64,000 nt of DNA, taken from contig CP121690.1 in the NCBI GenBank assembly GCA_038396605.1, forward strand, positions 2,570,356 to 2,634,355, read 5' to 3'. This stretch comes from Eubacteriales bacterium mix99 (GTDB lineage Bacteria > Bacillota > Clostridia > Caldicoprobacterales > DTU083). A program made the position numbers and the translations under genes. Below the pieces are notes generated by a model. It searched no databases. It was not told the DNA's origin and saw nothing but the letters and a program-made list of their open reading frames with translations. Positions 34,529 to 43,528 of the stretch are shown piece after piece. Position 1 is the first letter of the stretch; every line of letters begins with the position of its first letter.

Positions 34529-35710
34529 TTATTGTAATAGATCTCTGGTTTCCTGATCCGCCCCAAGAATATCCTCCAGAGAAGGGGAAGAAACCACCCG
34601 ATGGGATCCCATGGCCTTCTCCACGATTTGGGGAATATCCGGAAAGGATATGGATTCTTTCAAAAATTTCTGCACGGCGACCTCGTTGGCGGCATTCATC
34701 ACTGTCGGCATGGTACCGCCGATCCGGGCAGCTTCCATTGCCAGAGCCAGGCCCGGAAACCGGGAAACATCCGGTTTTTCAAAGGTAAGACTCCCCAGCT
34801 TAAAAAAGTCGACAGAAGACAGCCGGGTGGGAAAACGTTCCGGCCATGTAAAGGCGTAGAGAATGGGCAGCCTCATATCCGGCATCCCCATCTGAGCAAG
34901 AATCGCACCGTCCGGAAACTCCACCATGGAGTGAATGATGCTTTGGGGATGGACCAGAACTTCGATCTGATCCAAATCCACTCCAAAAAGCCATCTTGCC
35001 TCAATGACTTCCAGCCCCTTGTTGATCAGTGTGGCGGAATCCACTGTAACTTTCTTTCCCATATTCCACCTGGGATGTTTCAAAGCACTGGAAACCCGGA
35101 CATGGCGGAGACGTTCCCGGTCATACCCGCGGAAAGGACCACCGGAGGCAGTCAATAAGATCCTGCGGATGGGCGGAGGGTCCGATTCTCCGGGAGCCCA
35201 GAAGGGATGGGCCTTCCCCTTTCCTCCGGGATTTCCCTGAAGACATTGGAATATAGCGGAATGCTCACTGTCCACAGGCAGAATCCTGGTATCCGTTTTT
35301 TGAGCTGCATCCATGACCAACTGTCCGCCGGTCACCAGGGATTCCTTGTTCGCCAGGGCAACACAGTTCCCCGCCTCAAGGGATGCAATGGTGGCCTCCA
35401 GACCGGAAATTCCCACAACCGCCACCAGGACCATGTCGATATCCGGAAGAGAGGCAATTTCTGTCATGGCTTTTCTTCCTGACAGGACTGCCGTCTTATG
35501 GGGAAGCCGGCTTTTCAGAGCTTTGGCCCTTTCGGGAAGAACAACACCGACTTTCCCGGGATGAAACCGCAGAACCTGCTTTTCCAGTACATCGATATTT
35601 TCATAGGCGCATAAGGCCTTGATTTCAAATTCCGTCGGGTATTGTCCCAAAATGTCCAGAGCCTGGGTTCCAATGGAACCGGTGGAGCCAAGTACAGCAA
35701 TTCTTTTAAT
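34529..35710 (-). CDS. dxr: 1-deoxy-D-xylulose 5-phosphate reductoisomerase, ATT start
   Basis: 393 residues from the ATT codon at 35710. The NADPH-binding motif is AVLGSTGSIGTQALDIL, residues 5-21; metal and substrate residues are in LPVDSEHSAIFQ and the NKGLEVIEARWLF region. It makes 2-C-methylerythritol 4-phosphate for isoprenoids, feeding UppS next door. GGGGGAG stands 6 nt before the ATT. An in-frame stop lies 30 nt upstream and no ATG, GTG or TTG occurs before a TTG at 35650, which would delete the dinucleotide motif. Either ATT is the true start or an ATG has been mutated or misread. Confidence 0.95.
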   Translation of the reverse strand: MKRIAVLGSTGSIGTQALDILGQYPTEFEIKALCAYENIDVLEKQVLRFHPGKVGVVLPERAKALKSRLPHKTAVLSGRKAMTEIASLPDIDMVLVAVVGISGLEATIASLEAGNCVALANKESLVTGGQLVMDAAQKTDTRILPVDSEHSAIFQCLQGNPGGKGKAHPFWAPGESDPPPIRRILLTASGGPFRGYDRERLRHVRVSSALKHPRWNMGKKVTVDSATLINKGLEVIEARWLFGVDLDQIEVLVHPQSIIHSMVEFPDGAILAQMGMPDMRLPILYAFTWPERFPTRLSSVDFFKLGSLTFEKPDVSRFPGLALAMEAARIGGTMPTVMNAANEVAVQKFLKESISFPDIPQIVEKAMGSHRVVSSPSLEDILGADQETRDLLQ

Positions 35711-35735
35711 GTGATTCTCCCCCTTCCTGTTTATA

Positions 35736-36554
35736 TCAAATCAAAAATAACAGGGAATAAATATATACCACAGGCAGGGTGAACAACAAGCTGTCAATCC
35801 GATCCAGAACTCCGCCGTGCCCCGGTATGATATTCCCATAATCCTTTATCCCGCAATATCTCTTGATGGCAGAAGCCGTCAAATCCCCTATCTGGGAAAC
35901 GGAACCACCCAGCAGGCCAATGGCGGCAAAATGGATCCAGGCAATATGACTATGATACACCATGTTTAAAACAATCCCGGTCAGGATAACAAAAAGGACA
36001 CTGCCTGCCAGACCGCCTGCACTTCCTTCCACTGTCTTACCGGGGCTGATGGAAGGACATAACTTTTTCCTGCCGAATTTCCTTCCGACAAAATAAGCAA
36101 CCGTATCTGTGGCAAAAGTGGATGCCAGAGCCAATATCAGCAGGTAATTCTCATGCGTAAAATCCCGGAGAAGGAATGCAAACACCATGGCTATGCCGGG
36201 ATAGAAAAAGCCAAGCACCGTTACAGCCATATCATTGGGATGTACATCCTTTTTCCATACGCACAGGGACAATGAAAAAATTACCATGGCCATTGTAAAG
36301 ACAAAATCATATTTGCCTGACCAATGCAGATGCTGCAGATAGAAAATAACAATCATCAGATAACCGGCCCGACCTTGAGGCACGTATCCCTTTTTGCCAA
36401 AAGCAGAATAAATCTCCCTGGCACCGATCAGCGCGATTGCGACCAGAAACAGATCAAATACCCATCCTCCGATCCAGAGCATCAAAATCAAAAGGAGCAC
36501 GCCAATCCCGCCAAACAATATTCTGGTTTTCAGCTCACTCATCTTTTCCAACCC
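35736..36554 (-). CDS. cdsA: Phosphatidate cytidylyltransferase
   Basis: 272 residues, many membrane helices, with the CdsA signature SAIKRYCGIKDYGNIIPGHGGVLDRIDSLLF near the C-terminus, metal-binding Asp residues included. It converts phosphatidate to CDP-diacylglycerol. The start is TTG at 36554 with GAGGAGG 7 nt upstream; an ATG at 36572 precedes that site and overlaps uppS. Confidence 0.95.
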   Translation of the reverse strand, partial: GLEKMSELKTRILFGGIGVLLLILMLWIGGWVFDLFLVAIALIGAREIYSAFGKKGYVPQGRAGYLMIVIFYLQHLHWSGKYDFVFTMAMVIFSLSLCVWKKDVHPNDMAVTVLGFFYPGIAMVFAFLLRDFTHENYLLILALASTFATDTVAYFVGRKFGRKKLCPSISPGKTVEGSAGGLAGSVLFVILTGIVLNMVYHSHIAWIHFAAIGLLGGSVSQIGDLTASAIKRYCGIKDYGNIIPGHGGVLDRIDSLLFTLPVVYIYSLLFLI

Positions 36555-36568
36555 AAGACCTCCTCTTC

Positions 36569-37348
36569 TCACTTAATTCCTCCGAATTTCCGTACCCGTT
36601 TCTGATACTCGGCAAGAGCTTTTAAGTACTGATCCCGGGTGAAATCCGGCCAATAAAGATCCTTTCTTGTAAAAAGCAGTTCCGTATAGGCGGACTGAAA
36701 AAGCAGAAAATTGCTTAGACGATATTCACCGCCGGTCCGTATCAGCAAATCGGGGTCCGGTATGCCATCCGTCTCCAGGTAATGAGAGAACTGTTCCTCA
36801 TCAATGTCTTTCACGGAAAGCCTGCCACGGGATACATCTTCCGCAATCGCCCTTGCAGCCAGGATAATCTCCATTCTGCTTCCATAATTGATTGCAATGT
36901 TTACCTGCAGGCCCTTGTTTCTGCGAGTTGTTTCCATGGCTTTGCGGATCTCCTTCCCCGCATCGGAAGGGAGCTCCTCCAATTGGCCCAGCATATGGAT
37001 CCTTACTCCATTTTCGTTCAGCTCCTCAATCTCTTTCTGCAGGAACTCCACGATAAGAGACATCAGGTAGCGGACTTCCGACTTTGGTCTCTTCCAGTTT
37101 TCCGTGGAAAAAGCATAGAGTGTCAAATATCGGATACCCAGTTCTGAAGATGTCCGGATGACACTGCGCAGGGTTTCCACACCCCGGCGGTGCCCTGTCG
37201 TTCTTGGTAAACTCCGGAGATTGGCCCAACGGCCGTTCCCGTCCATAATGATGGCAACATGCACTGGTAACGGTTTGGAGCGGACCTTTGCATACAAATC
37301 CCGGCTATGTTTTCTATTTTTTCCCATAGCAAGACTTTTTAAACCCAT
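36569..37348 (-). CDS. uppS: Undecaprenyl diphosphate synthase
   Basis: 259 residues. cis-Prenyltransferase motifs HVAIIMDGNGRWA (catalytic Asp), HRRGVETLR, YAFSTENWKRP, RTGGEYRLSNFLLFQ and ELLFTRKDLYWPDF. It makes the lipid carrier of wall synthesis. AAGGATGAG stands 11 nt before the ATG; another ATG seven codons in is possible. A terminator precedes it, so an unseen promoter or read-through must supply transcription. Confidence 0.96.
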   Translation of the reverse strand: MGLKSLAMGKNRKHSRDLYAKVRSKPLPVHVAIIMDGNGRWANLRSLPRTTGHRRGVETLRSVIRTSSELGIRYLTLYAFSTENWKRPKSEVRYLMSLIVEFLQKEIEELNENGVRIHMLGQLEELPSDAGKEIRKAMETTRRNKGLQVNIAINYGSRMEIILAARAIAEDVSRGRLSVKDIDEEQFSHYLETDGIPDPDLLIRTGGEYRLSNFLLFQSAYTELLFTRKDLYWPDFTRDQYLKALAEYQKRVRKFGGIK

Positions 37349-37386
37349 TGATCATCTCATCCTTCTCTTTCGTCTCCCACACGATG

Positions 37387-37411
37387 AAAAAGCAGCCAGA
37401 TGCTGCTTTTT
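37387..37411 (-). terminator. Terminator between the frr-linked small gene and uppS
   Basis: Perfect 10-bp stem AAAAAGCAGC/GCTGCTTTTT with a 5-nt loop. The T-run is part of the stem, ending TTTTTCATC on the minus strand. Confidence 0.85.
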
Positions 37412-37632
37412 CATTCCAACCCCTGAAAGGGAGAAACGGTAAATTCCAGCTGATTGTCACCTTTACTTCTCTGCCGGATGACCCGACAGATGCGGTCGGA
37501 TGGTGCAACATCCATTCGATTTTTTGGAGGGCCATAATAAAGGATCTGATATTGGGCTTCCGGATATTCCGATGCAAGGACTCCCTTTACGCTTTCCAAA
37601 GTTCTGCCAATAAAATCAGGATAGGTTAAAAT
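37411..37632 (-). CDS. Small conserved-looking protein after frr, probable ATT start
   Basis: 73 residues if started at ATT 37632: [18 protein letters not shown]...[10 protein letters not shown]...ICRVIRQR...[14 protein letters not shown] at the end of frr lies 8 nt before the ATT. The next standard start (TTG, 37599) is in the middle of the likely first helix and has no ribosome binding site. I recall similar small clostridial proteins with a PP-K and RVIRQ pattern but no function. It overlaps frr by 7 nt and is followed directly by a strong terminator. Confidence 0.6.
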   Translation of the reverse strand: MLTYPDFIGRTLESVKGVLASEYPEAQYQILYYGPPKNRMDVAPSDRICRVIRQRSKGDNQLEFTVSPFQGLE

Positions 37633-38180
37633 TCCAGTATCTCCTTTTCTTTATCCTTTACGATTTCGTCCACCTTTTTAATGTGATCATCGGTCAGATC
37701 CTGAATTTTGTTCTCCCAGCTCTTTTGTTCATCTTCTGTAATCTCAGACTGCTTTTTCTGCTTTTTTATGGTATCATTGGCCTCTCTCCGGATGGCGCGG
37801 ATGGCAATCTTGGATTCTTCCGCATATTGGCTTACGGTTTTTACCAGTCCCTTTCTTCTTTCTTCTGTCAATTCCGGGAAAATAAGTCGGATGACCTTCC
37901 CATCGTTGTTGGGAGTGATGCCGATATCCGATTTCAGGATCTCCTTTTCCACCAAGGGGATCATCCTGGACTCCCAGGGAGCAATAACCAGTTGCCTCGG
38001 CTCCGGAGTGGAGATATTTCCAATCTGATTGAGCGGAGTGGGAGTGCCATAATAGTCCACCACAATGCGGTCCAACAAATGAGGATTTGCTCTGCCGGCT
38101 CTTATGGCTGCCAAATTGGATTTCAACACCTGCAATGTTTTCAACATTTTGCTGTTTGCTTCTTTGTACACTTCCTCCAT
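37626..38180 (-). CDS. frr: Ribosome recycling factor
   Basis: 184 residues, standard length. Signature [58 protein letters not shown] and [13 protein letters not shown]. With EF-G it splits post-termination ribosomes. It follows pyrH after 3 nt. Confidence 0.98.
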   Translation of the reverse strand: MEEVYKEANSKMLKTLQVLKSNLAAIRAGRANPHLLDRIVVDYYGTPTPLNQIGNISTPEPRQLVIAPWESRMIPLVEKEILKSDIGITPNNDGKVIRLIFPELTEERRKGLVKTVSQYAEESKIAIRAIRREANDTIKKQKKQSEITEDEQKSWENKIQDLTDDHIKKVDEIVKDKEKEILEF

Positions 38181-38183
38181 GAC

Positions 38184-38933
<750 letters not shown>

Positions 38934-38935
38934 TT

Positions 38936-38965
38936 AAAAAAAGAGAAACACGAAGTGTTCCTCTT
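38936..38965 (-). terminator. Terminator after tsf
   Basis: GAGGAACAC/GTGTTTCTC, 9 pairs including one G-U, 3-nt loop, followed by seven T on the minus strand. Confidence 0.8.
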
Positions 38966-38971
38966 CTCCTT

Positions 38972-39619
38972 TCAACCCTGAGCCTGGTCCATAACTTCCT
39001 TTGCAAAATCGTTCTGTCTCTTTTCCAGTCCTTCTCCCATTTCATACCGGACAAATCTTCGGATACGGATATTTTCGCCAATCCTGGCAATTTGTTCGTT
39101 TACAATATCCTGGATGGTCTTGTCCGGATCCTTGACAAATGCCTGCTCCAAAAGGCATATTTCCTTGAAATATTTTTCAAGACGGCCTTCCACCATCCGA
39201 TCGACAATTTTCTCCGGCTTGCCCTCACTTAATGCCTGCGCCCTGAGAATCTCGCTTTCCCTGGCTACATCCTTTTCCGGGACGTCCTCCTTGCTGAGAT
39301 ACTGTGGATTGGTTGCAGCAACATGCATTGCAATATCTCTTACGAAAGACTTGAATTCCGGTGTTTTTGCAACAAAGTCGGTTTCACAGTTCACTTCAAC
39401 CAGAACGCCGATCTTGCCGCCCATGTGGATATAGGACTCCACGATTCCTTCCGCCGCGATACGGTCGGCCTTTTTTGCTGCAGCCGATATTCCCTTTTCC
39501 CTCAGGATATCGATTGCCTTTTCTTTATTGCCATCTGCTTCCTGCAATGCCCTTTTACAGTCCATGATACCGGCACCGGTCATTTCTCTCAGCTCTTTCA
39601 CGCTGGATGCAGAAATCAT
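38972..39619 (-). CDS. tsf: Translation elongation factor Ts
   Basis: 215 residues. N-terminal UBA module ([25 protein letters not shown]) and core EF-Tu-binding domain with [14 protein letters not shown]. It recycles EF-Tu-GDP; the length is the short form typical of Firmicutes. GGAGG lies 8 nt before the ATG at 39619. Confidence 0.98.
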   Translation of the reverse strand: MISASSVKELREMTGAGIMDCKRALQEADGNKEKAIDILREKGISAAAKKADRIAAEGIVESYIHMGGKIGVLVEVNCETDFVAKTPEFKSFVRDIAMHVAATNPQYLSKEDVPEKDVARESEILRAQALSEGKPEKIVDRMVEGRLEKYFKEICLLEQAFVKDPDKTIQDIVNEQIARIGENIRIRRFVRYEMGEGLEKRQNDFAKEVMDQAQG

Positions 39620-39663
39620 ATTATTTTCCTCCTTCAAGTAAAAATAAAATACAAATATTCATT

Positions 39664-39701
39664 AAAAAAGGAAGAATGGAGCCCTGCCACCCCGTTCTTC
39701 C
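39664..39701 (-). terminator. Terminator or attenuator between rpsB and tsf
   Basis: GGAAGAACGG/CCATTCTTCC arms (one mismatch) with a 12-nt loop, then TTTTTT on the minus strand, directly after rpsB. It should reduce tsf expression relative to rpsB, as reported for this gene pair in other bacteria. Confidence 0.75.
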
Positions 39702-39715
39702 CCATGCAATCCAAA

Positions 39716-40417
39716 CTATTCTTCGCTCATCTGCTCGCCTTGACGGCCTTCCAGAACAGCATCGGCAATCTTGGATGCAAAAAGCTTTACTGCACGAATC
39801 GCATCGTCATTGCCGGGGATAACATAATCCGCCTCATCCGGATCACAGTTGGTATCCACAATCGCTACCACAGGGATGCCCAGATTTCGAGCCTCTGCAA
39901 TGGCAATATGTTCTTTTCGCGGATCCACCACAAACAATGCAGCGGGTAAATTTTTCATTTCCCGGATACCACCCAGATTCTTTTCAAGCTTTCCCCGCTC
40001 CAGACGCAGCTTGATGACTTCCTTCTTGGGAAGTACATCGAAAGCGCCATTTGTTTCCATGTCATCCAGTTCATTTAAACGGTCGATACGCATACGTATG
40101 GTCTTGAAATTTGTAAGCATACCGCCCAGCCATCTTTGGTTGACATAAAACATACCGCAGCGTTTTGCTTCGGTTTCAATGGACTCCTGAGCCTGCTTCT
40201 TGGTACCGACAAACAGAATATCCTTTCCGTCCATAACAGTATCCCGGATAAAATGATAGGCTTCCTCCAACATGCGCACGGTCTTTTGCAGATCAATGAT
40301 ATAAATACCATTCCGATCCGTGAAAATGTAAGGAGCCATCTTGGGATTCCATCTGCGGGTCTGATGTCCGAAATGAACACCTGCTTCCAGAAGCTGTTTC
40401 ATTGTAACAACAGCCAT
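39716..40417 (-). CDS. rpsB: 30S ribosomal protein S2
   Basis: 233 residues. Signature [27 protein letters not shown] at the N-terminus, [69 protein letters not shown] stands 6 nt before the ATG. Own promoter at 40523-40551 and structured leader. Confidence 0.98.
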   Translation of the reverse strand: MAVVTMKQLLEAGVHFGHQTRRWNPKMAPYIFTDRNGIYIIDLQKTVRMLEEAYHFIRDTVMDGKDILFVGTKKQAQESIETEAKRCGMFYVNQRWLGGMLTNFKTIRMRIDRLNELDDMETNGAFDVLPKKEVIKLRLERGKLEKNLGGIREMKNLPAALFVVDPRKEHIAIAEARNLGIPVVAIVDTNCDPDEADYVIPGNDDAIRAVKLFASKIADAVLEGRQGEQMSEE

Positions 40418-40457
40418 TTGATTTCACCTCCTCGAGTTTTTCCTCCCCTGCCATCGT

Positions 40458-40503
40458 CTTGCCCTGTAACCTGAAACAGGCACTCACAGCACAATCCGGC
40501 AAG
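40458..40503 (-). other. Structured rpsB leader
   Basis: Nested pairing on the minus strand: CTTGCC/GGCAAG outside, CTGT/ACAG inside, and CCTG-TTT-CAGG at the tip. It lies between the rpsB promoter and ribosome binding site, as for S2 autoregulatory leaders. Agreement with a known leader class was not tested. Confidence 0.45.
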
Positions 40504-40522
40504 GTGCGTAATCACAATTCTT

Positions 40523-40551
40523 AGTATAACATACCTGATTTTCAGAATCAA
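40523..40551 (-). promoter_or_regulatory. Promoter of rpsB
   Basis: Minus strand TTGATT (40551-40546), 17 nt, TATACT (40528-40523). Confidence 0.75.
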
Positions 40552-40575
40552 TACCCGATCTGTCAGAATTAGTTT

Positions 40576-40648
40576 CGCGTGAATAGAAAAAGTAACATCC
40601 AGAGTCAAGCGACCTCATTGGACCTAAGCCTTACGGTAAATTCCAGAA
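40576..40648. mobile_element. Relic of the left end of the IS30-family element
   Basis: 73 bp, 71 identical to 55619..55691, which is the left terminus of the intact IS at 55.6-57.3 kb. The terminal repeat GTGAATAGAAAAAGTA is complete; no transposase and no right end follow. It occupies the 331-nt gap between rpsB and ruvX together with the rpsB promoter. The rest of the gap (40649-40748) shows only a 20-codon ORF with a strong ribosome binding site. Confidence 0.8.
40580..40608 (-). promoter_or_regulatory. Outward promoter-like sequence inside the IS relic
   Basis: Minus strand TTGACT (40608-40603), 17 nt, TATTCA (40585-40580), directed toward rpsB, about 55 nt upstream of the rpsB promoter. 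The -10 is weak. Confidence 0.4.
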
Positions 40649-40748
40649 AGCCCTCAAACGCCGGAATCCCGTTCTTATTTCTGTGGATTTATTTCTAACC
40701 CATCTCTGCAGATGAAATGAGGCAGCTGGTCTCCCATGATAAACCTCC

Positions 40749-41165
40749 TCATTTTCGGTTCTGACAGTCCAAATAGGATTGCAGAATCAATACTGCTGCG
40801 ACCTGATCCACCCGTTCCTTCCGTTTCTTCCGGCTCATGTCCGCTTCCAGCATTGCCTTATGAGCCGATACCGTAGTCAGCCGCTCATCCCAGAACACGA
40901 TTTTCTGTTGCAATATAGATTTTAACTCTTCTGCAAATTGCTTTACTTTTTCTCCCTGAAATCCCAGAGTGCCATTCATATTCTTTGGAAGTCCCATAAC
41001 AATGCAATCCGGCTGGTACTGATCCACTGTCTTTTTTATTTGCTGCAGATCATATTGAGAACTGCGCCGCATTAGAGTTGTAATCCCCTGAGCGGTATAG
41101 CCCAGATCATCGCTTACGGCCATGCCGATTCTCCTGTCACCGACATCCATGGATAGGATCTTCAA
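40749..41165 (-). CDS. ruvX: YqgF/RuvX-family Holliday junction resolvase-like protein
   Basis: 138 residues, RNase H fold: [17 protein letters not shown] at the N-terminus, [28 protein letters not shown] and [13 protein letters not shown]. Known members act in 16S pre-rRNA 5' processing. TTG at 41165 with GGGAG 8 nt upstream is the start; the frame extends to 41309 but that part overlaps the upstream reductase gene. Confidence 0.95.
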   Translation of the reverse strand: MKILSMDVGDRRIGMAVSDDLGYTAQGITTLMRRSSQYDLQQIKKTVDQYQPDCIVMGLPKNMNGTLGFQGEKVKQFAEELKSILQQKIVFWDERLTTVSAHKAMLEADMSRKKRKERVDQVAAVLILQSYLDCQNRK

Positions 41166-41232
41166 GTGAGTATCTCCCTTCTTTTGCCCTGCAGTTTCCC
41201 CCGGCATCATCGCACAATGCCCGGAAATGTCC

Positions 41233-42177
41233 TCAGACCACCTTAATAGCAAGCTCTTTGCATACGGATCCGCAGTACCCGCACAATATGCACTTGCTCC
41301 GATCCACATGTGCCTTGTGATCCTTTAGATACAAGGCGCCCTGCCTGCACCTTTTCACACAGGCCCCGCAGCCCTGGCACCAATACTCAATGCTGAGTTC
41401 CCTGTCATATTGACGAAGCTTTTCCGCCAGGCCGTCGGGTATGGTGTGATCTGCAAAATACTGTACGTTGGCATCCACCTCATCCGTACGCTGCATTCCA
41501 ATCGCAACGGAATGATGATAGGGAAATGCAGTAATATAATCCAACGCTTTTTTGTAATCCCTGATGAGGTGTCCTCCGCCAAAGGGCTTCATGGTATAAA
41601 TGCCCTTGCCCATGCGCCAGGCTTCCGCGATTGCCTGCTCCATATCCGTCCTGCTCCCGTCCACAACGCCCAATCCGCGGTAATTCAGAATGGGGAAAAT
41701 GACATCAATGTTTTCCATTTCGGCAGCTGCCCGGACAGCGGCAACAAAATGCGTGGAAACGCCAACCGCCCGGATCACTCCCTTTTCTTTCTGCCGGTTG
41801 AAATATTCCAGGGCCTCTGCATGTCCCTTTAACGTAAGAGGGCCTTCCTGTTCATGAAGCAGGAACAAATCAACATAATCCCTGCCGGTCTCCTTCAGGG
41901 CCCGGTGTAATGTCTTCTCCGCGGTAGGGATATCATATGCATAGGACTTTGTCGCCACAACAAGATCCGGTTTTCTCTTCAAAGCCCTTTTGATGAAGGG
42001 ATAGGTATCATATAAATCTGCCGTATCAATAAAATTGATCCCCAGATCGATTGCCCGATCCAATACCCGGGAACCTTCCTCCAATGTAAGATTCTTTTGC
42101 ATCGGGCCCATCGTCAAAGATCCAAAACATATCTCGGAAACAGATATTCCGGTATTTCCCAAAATATGATACTTCAT
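41233..42177 (-). CDS. Aldo/keto reductase with C-terminal 2[4Fe-4S] ferredoxin domain
   Basis: 314 residues. TIM-barrel AKR with catalytic residues in [16 protein letters not shown] (Asp, Tyr), [10 protein letters not shown] (Lys) and LFLLHEQEG (His). The last 55 residues hold two ferredoxin motifs, [11 protein letters not shown] and [11 protein letters not shown]. Such fusions occur in anaerobes; the substrate is unknown. Its ATG overlaps the ireB stop by 4 nt, so the gene is translated together with ireB. ireB and ruvX are normally adjacent, so this gene appears inserted between them. Confidence 0.92.
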   Translation of the reverse strand: MKYHILGNTGISVSEICFGSLTMGPMQKNLTLEEGSRVLDRAIDLGINFIDTADLYDTYPFIKRALKRKPDLVVATKSYAYDIPTAEKTLHRALKETGRDYVDLFLLHEQEGPLTLKGHAEALEYFNRQKEKGVIRAVGVSTHFVAAVRAAAEMENIDVIFPILNYRGLGVVDGSRTDMEQAIAEAWRMGKGIYTMKPFGGGHLIRDYKKALDYITAFPYHHSVAIGMQRTDEVDANVQYFADHTIPDGLAEKLRQYDRELSIEYWCQGCGACVKRCRQGALYLKDHKAHVDRSKCILCGYCGSVCKELAIKVV

Positions 42178-42446
42178 TTATCCTCCCCGACATTGTTTTC
42201 CATATAAAATCGGACAAGCTCCTCCAAAAGCTCATCCCTCTCGAATCTGCGGATCAGTGCCCTTGCATTCCGATAACTGGTAATATAGGTTGGATCCCCT
42301 GAAATAAAATAACCAACCAGCTGATTAATGGGATCATAGCCTTTTTCCTTCAAAGCCTGGAAAACTTTTTGGAAAATCTCTCTCGGCGTATCCGAAGACT
42401 CTTTTTCCAGCTTGAACTTCATGGTTTCCTGAAAATCCTTGTTCAT
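42174..42446 (-). CDS. ireB: IreB family regulatory phosphoprotein
   Basis: 90 residues, IreB/UPF0297 family: [50 protein letters not shown] with the conserved Thr pair region. In Enterococcus it is a substrate of the IreK kinase in cephalosporin resistance. GAGGG lies 10 nt before the ATG. Confidence 0.95.
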   Translation of the reverse strand: MNKDFQETMKFKLEKESSDTPREIFQKVFQALKEKGYDPINQLVGYFISGDPTYITSYRNARALIRRFERDELLEELVRFYMENNVGEDK

Positions 42447-42500
42447 AAGTCGTCTGCCCTCCAGTTTATCCTGACTTCATTGAGCAACTTCCCCACATAT

Positions 42501-42529
42501 ACTATACCACAAAATTTCTTCCTTTTCCA
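42501..42529 (-). promoter_or_regulatory. Promoter of ireB-reductase-ruvX
   Basis: Minus strand TGGAAA (42529-42524), 17 nt, TATAGT (42506-42501), 55 nt before the ireB start. Confidence 0.5.
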
Positions 42530-42552
42530 TATTCCTCTTCAAATTCATGGAA

Positions 42553-43524
42553 TCATCTGGTTCCCCGGTGTTCCTCTGCTATCTGATCCAATTTCCGCAG
42601 ACGGTGATTGACTCCGGACTTTCCCATCCGGGGTGTCATCCGTTCCCCCAGCTCCCTCAGGCTGGCATCGGGATACTCCAGCCTTAATTCGGCGACTTCC
42701 CTCAGATTAGGCGGAAGACCGGAAAAACCGATCCGATCCCGGATATATTCGATATTCTCCACCTGACGGACAGAAGCATTGATCGTTTTGCCGAGATTGG
42801 CTGTTTCACAGTTAACGATTCGGTTGATATGATTGCGCATATCCTTGTAAATCCGGATATTCTCCAGATTGAGAAGCGCAGTATGGGCACCGATCAGGCT
42901 CAGCAGGGTAACGATGTGTTCTCCTTCCTTCAGATATACCACATAATTATTCTTCCGCTCAATCAGCTTTGCATGCAACCCGAATTCACGAATCAGCCTG
43001 CAAAGACTTTCCCCGTATTTTTCAGAATGAGCGATCAGTTCCAGATGATAGGCTTTTCTGGGGTCACTGACCGACCCTCCCCCCAAAAAGGCTCCCCTCA
43101 GATAGGATTTCCTGCAGCATGGCCTGCGCACCAGTCTCTTGTCAATGTCCGTATGAATCCCTATATTACCATCGGCATCCCGGGATAAAACATAAGTGTT
43201 CTCCAATATTTTTTTTGCAACGTCTGATTTTGCAACCAGGAGAACATAGTTGTTGTTTTTTCGGAAACGACGATTCCGGCGTACCAGAATTTCCGGACTT
43301 TCTCCGGTAAGATCCTTAATCAGTGTAAAAATACGACGGGCGATAAATGCGTTTTCCGTACTGATCTTCAGGCGGACCTGTTCTTTCCCTGCCAGATGGA
43401 TGGTACCGCCCGTATGAATCAGGGCAGCCAGCTCGGCCAGCCTGCAACAGTTTCTTTTTGGAATGGAGCGGCAGATCTCACTCTTCGTCTTGAATGAAAA
43501 TGATGTGGAGGCGTTACTTTTCAT
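42553..43524 (-). CDS. whiA: DNA-binding protein WhiA
   Basis: 323 residues: an N-terminal degenerate LAGLIDADG-type domain (RGAFLGGGSVSDPRKAYHLEL) and a C-terminal HTH (LRELGERMTPRMGKSGVNHRLRKLDQIAE). It is linked to sporulation in actinomycetes and to division and chromosome segregation in Firmicutes. GGGGGG stands 8 nt before ATG 43524. It follows rapZ directly; yvcK, usual between the two, is absent. Confidence 0.95.
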   Translation of the reverse strand: MKSNASTSFSFKTKSEICRSIPKRNCCRLAELAALIHTGGTIHLAGKEQVRLKISTENAFIARRIFTLIKDLTGESPEILVRRNRRFRKNNNYVLLVAKSDVAKKILENTYVLSRDADGNIGIHTDIDKRLVRRPCCRKSYLRGAFLGGGSVSDPRKAYHLELIAHSEKYGESLCRLIREFGLHAKLIERKNNYVVYLKEGEHIVTLLSLIGAHTALLNLENIRIYKDMRNHINRIVNCETANLGKTINASVRQVENIEYIRDRIGFSGLPPNLREVAELRLEYPDASLRELGERMTPRMGKSGVNHRLRKLDQIAEEHRGTR

Positions 43525-43528
43525 CAGA

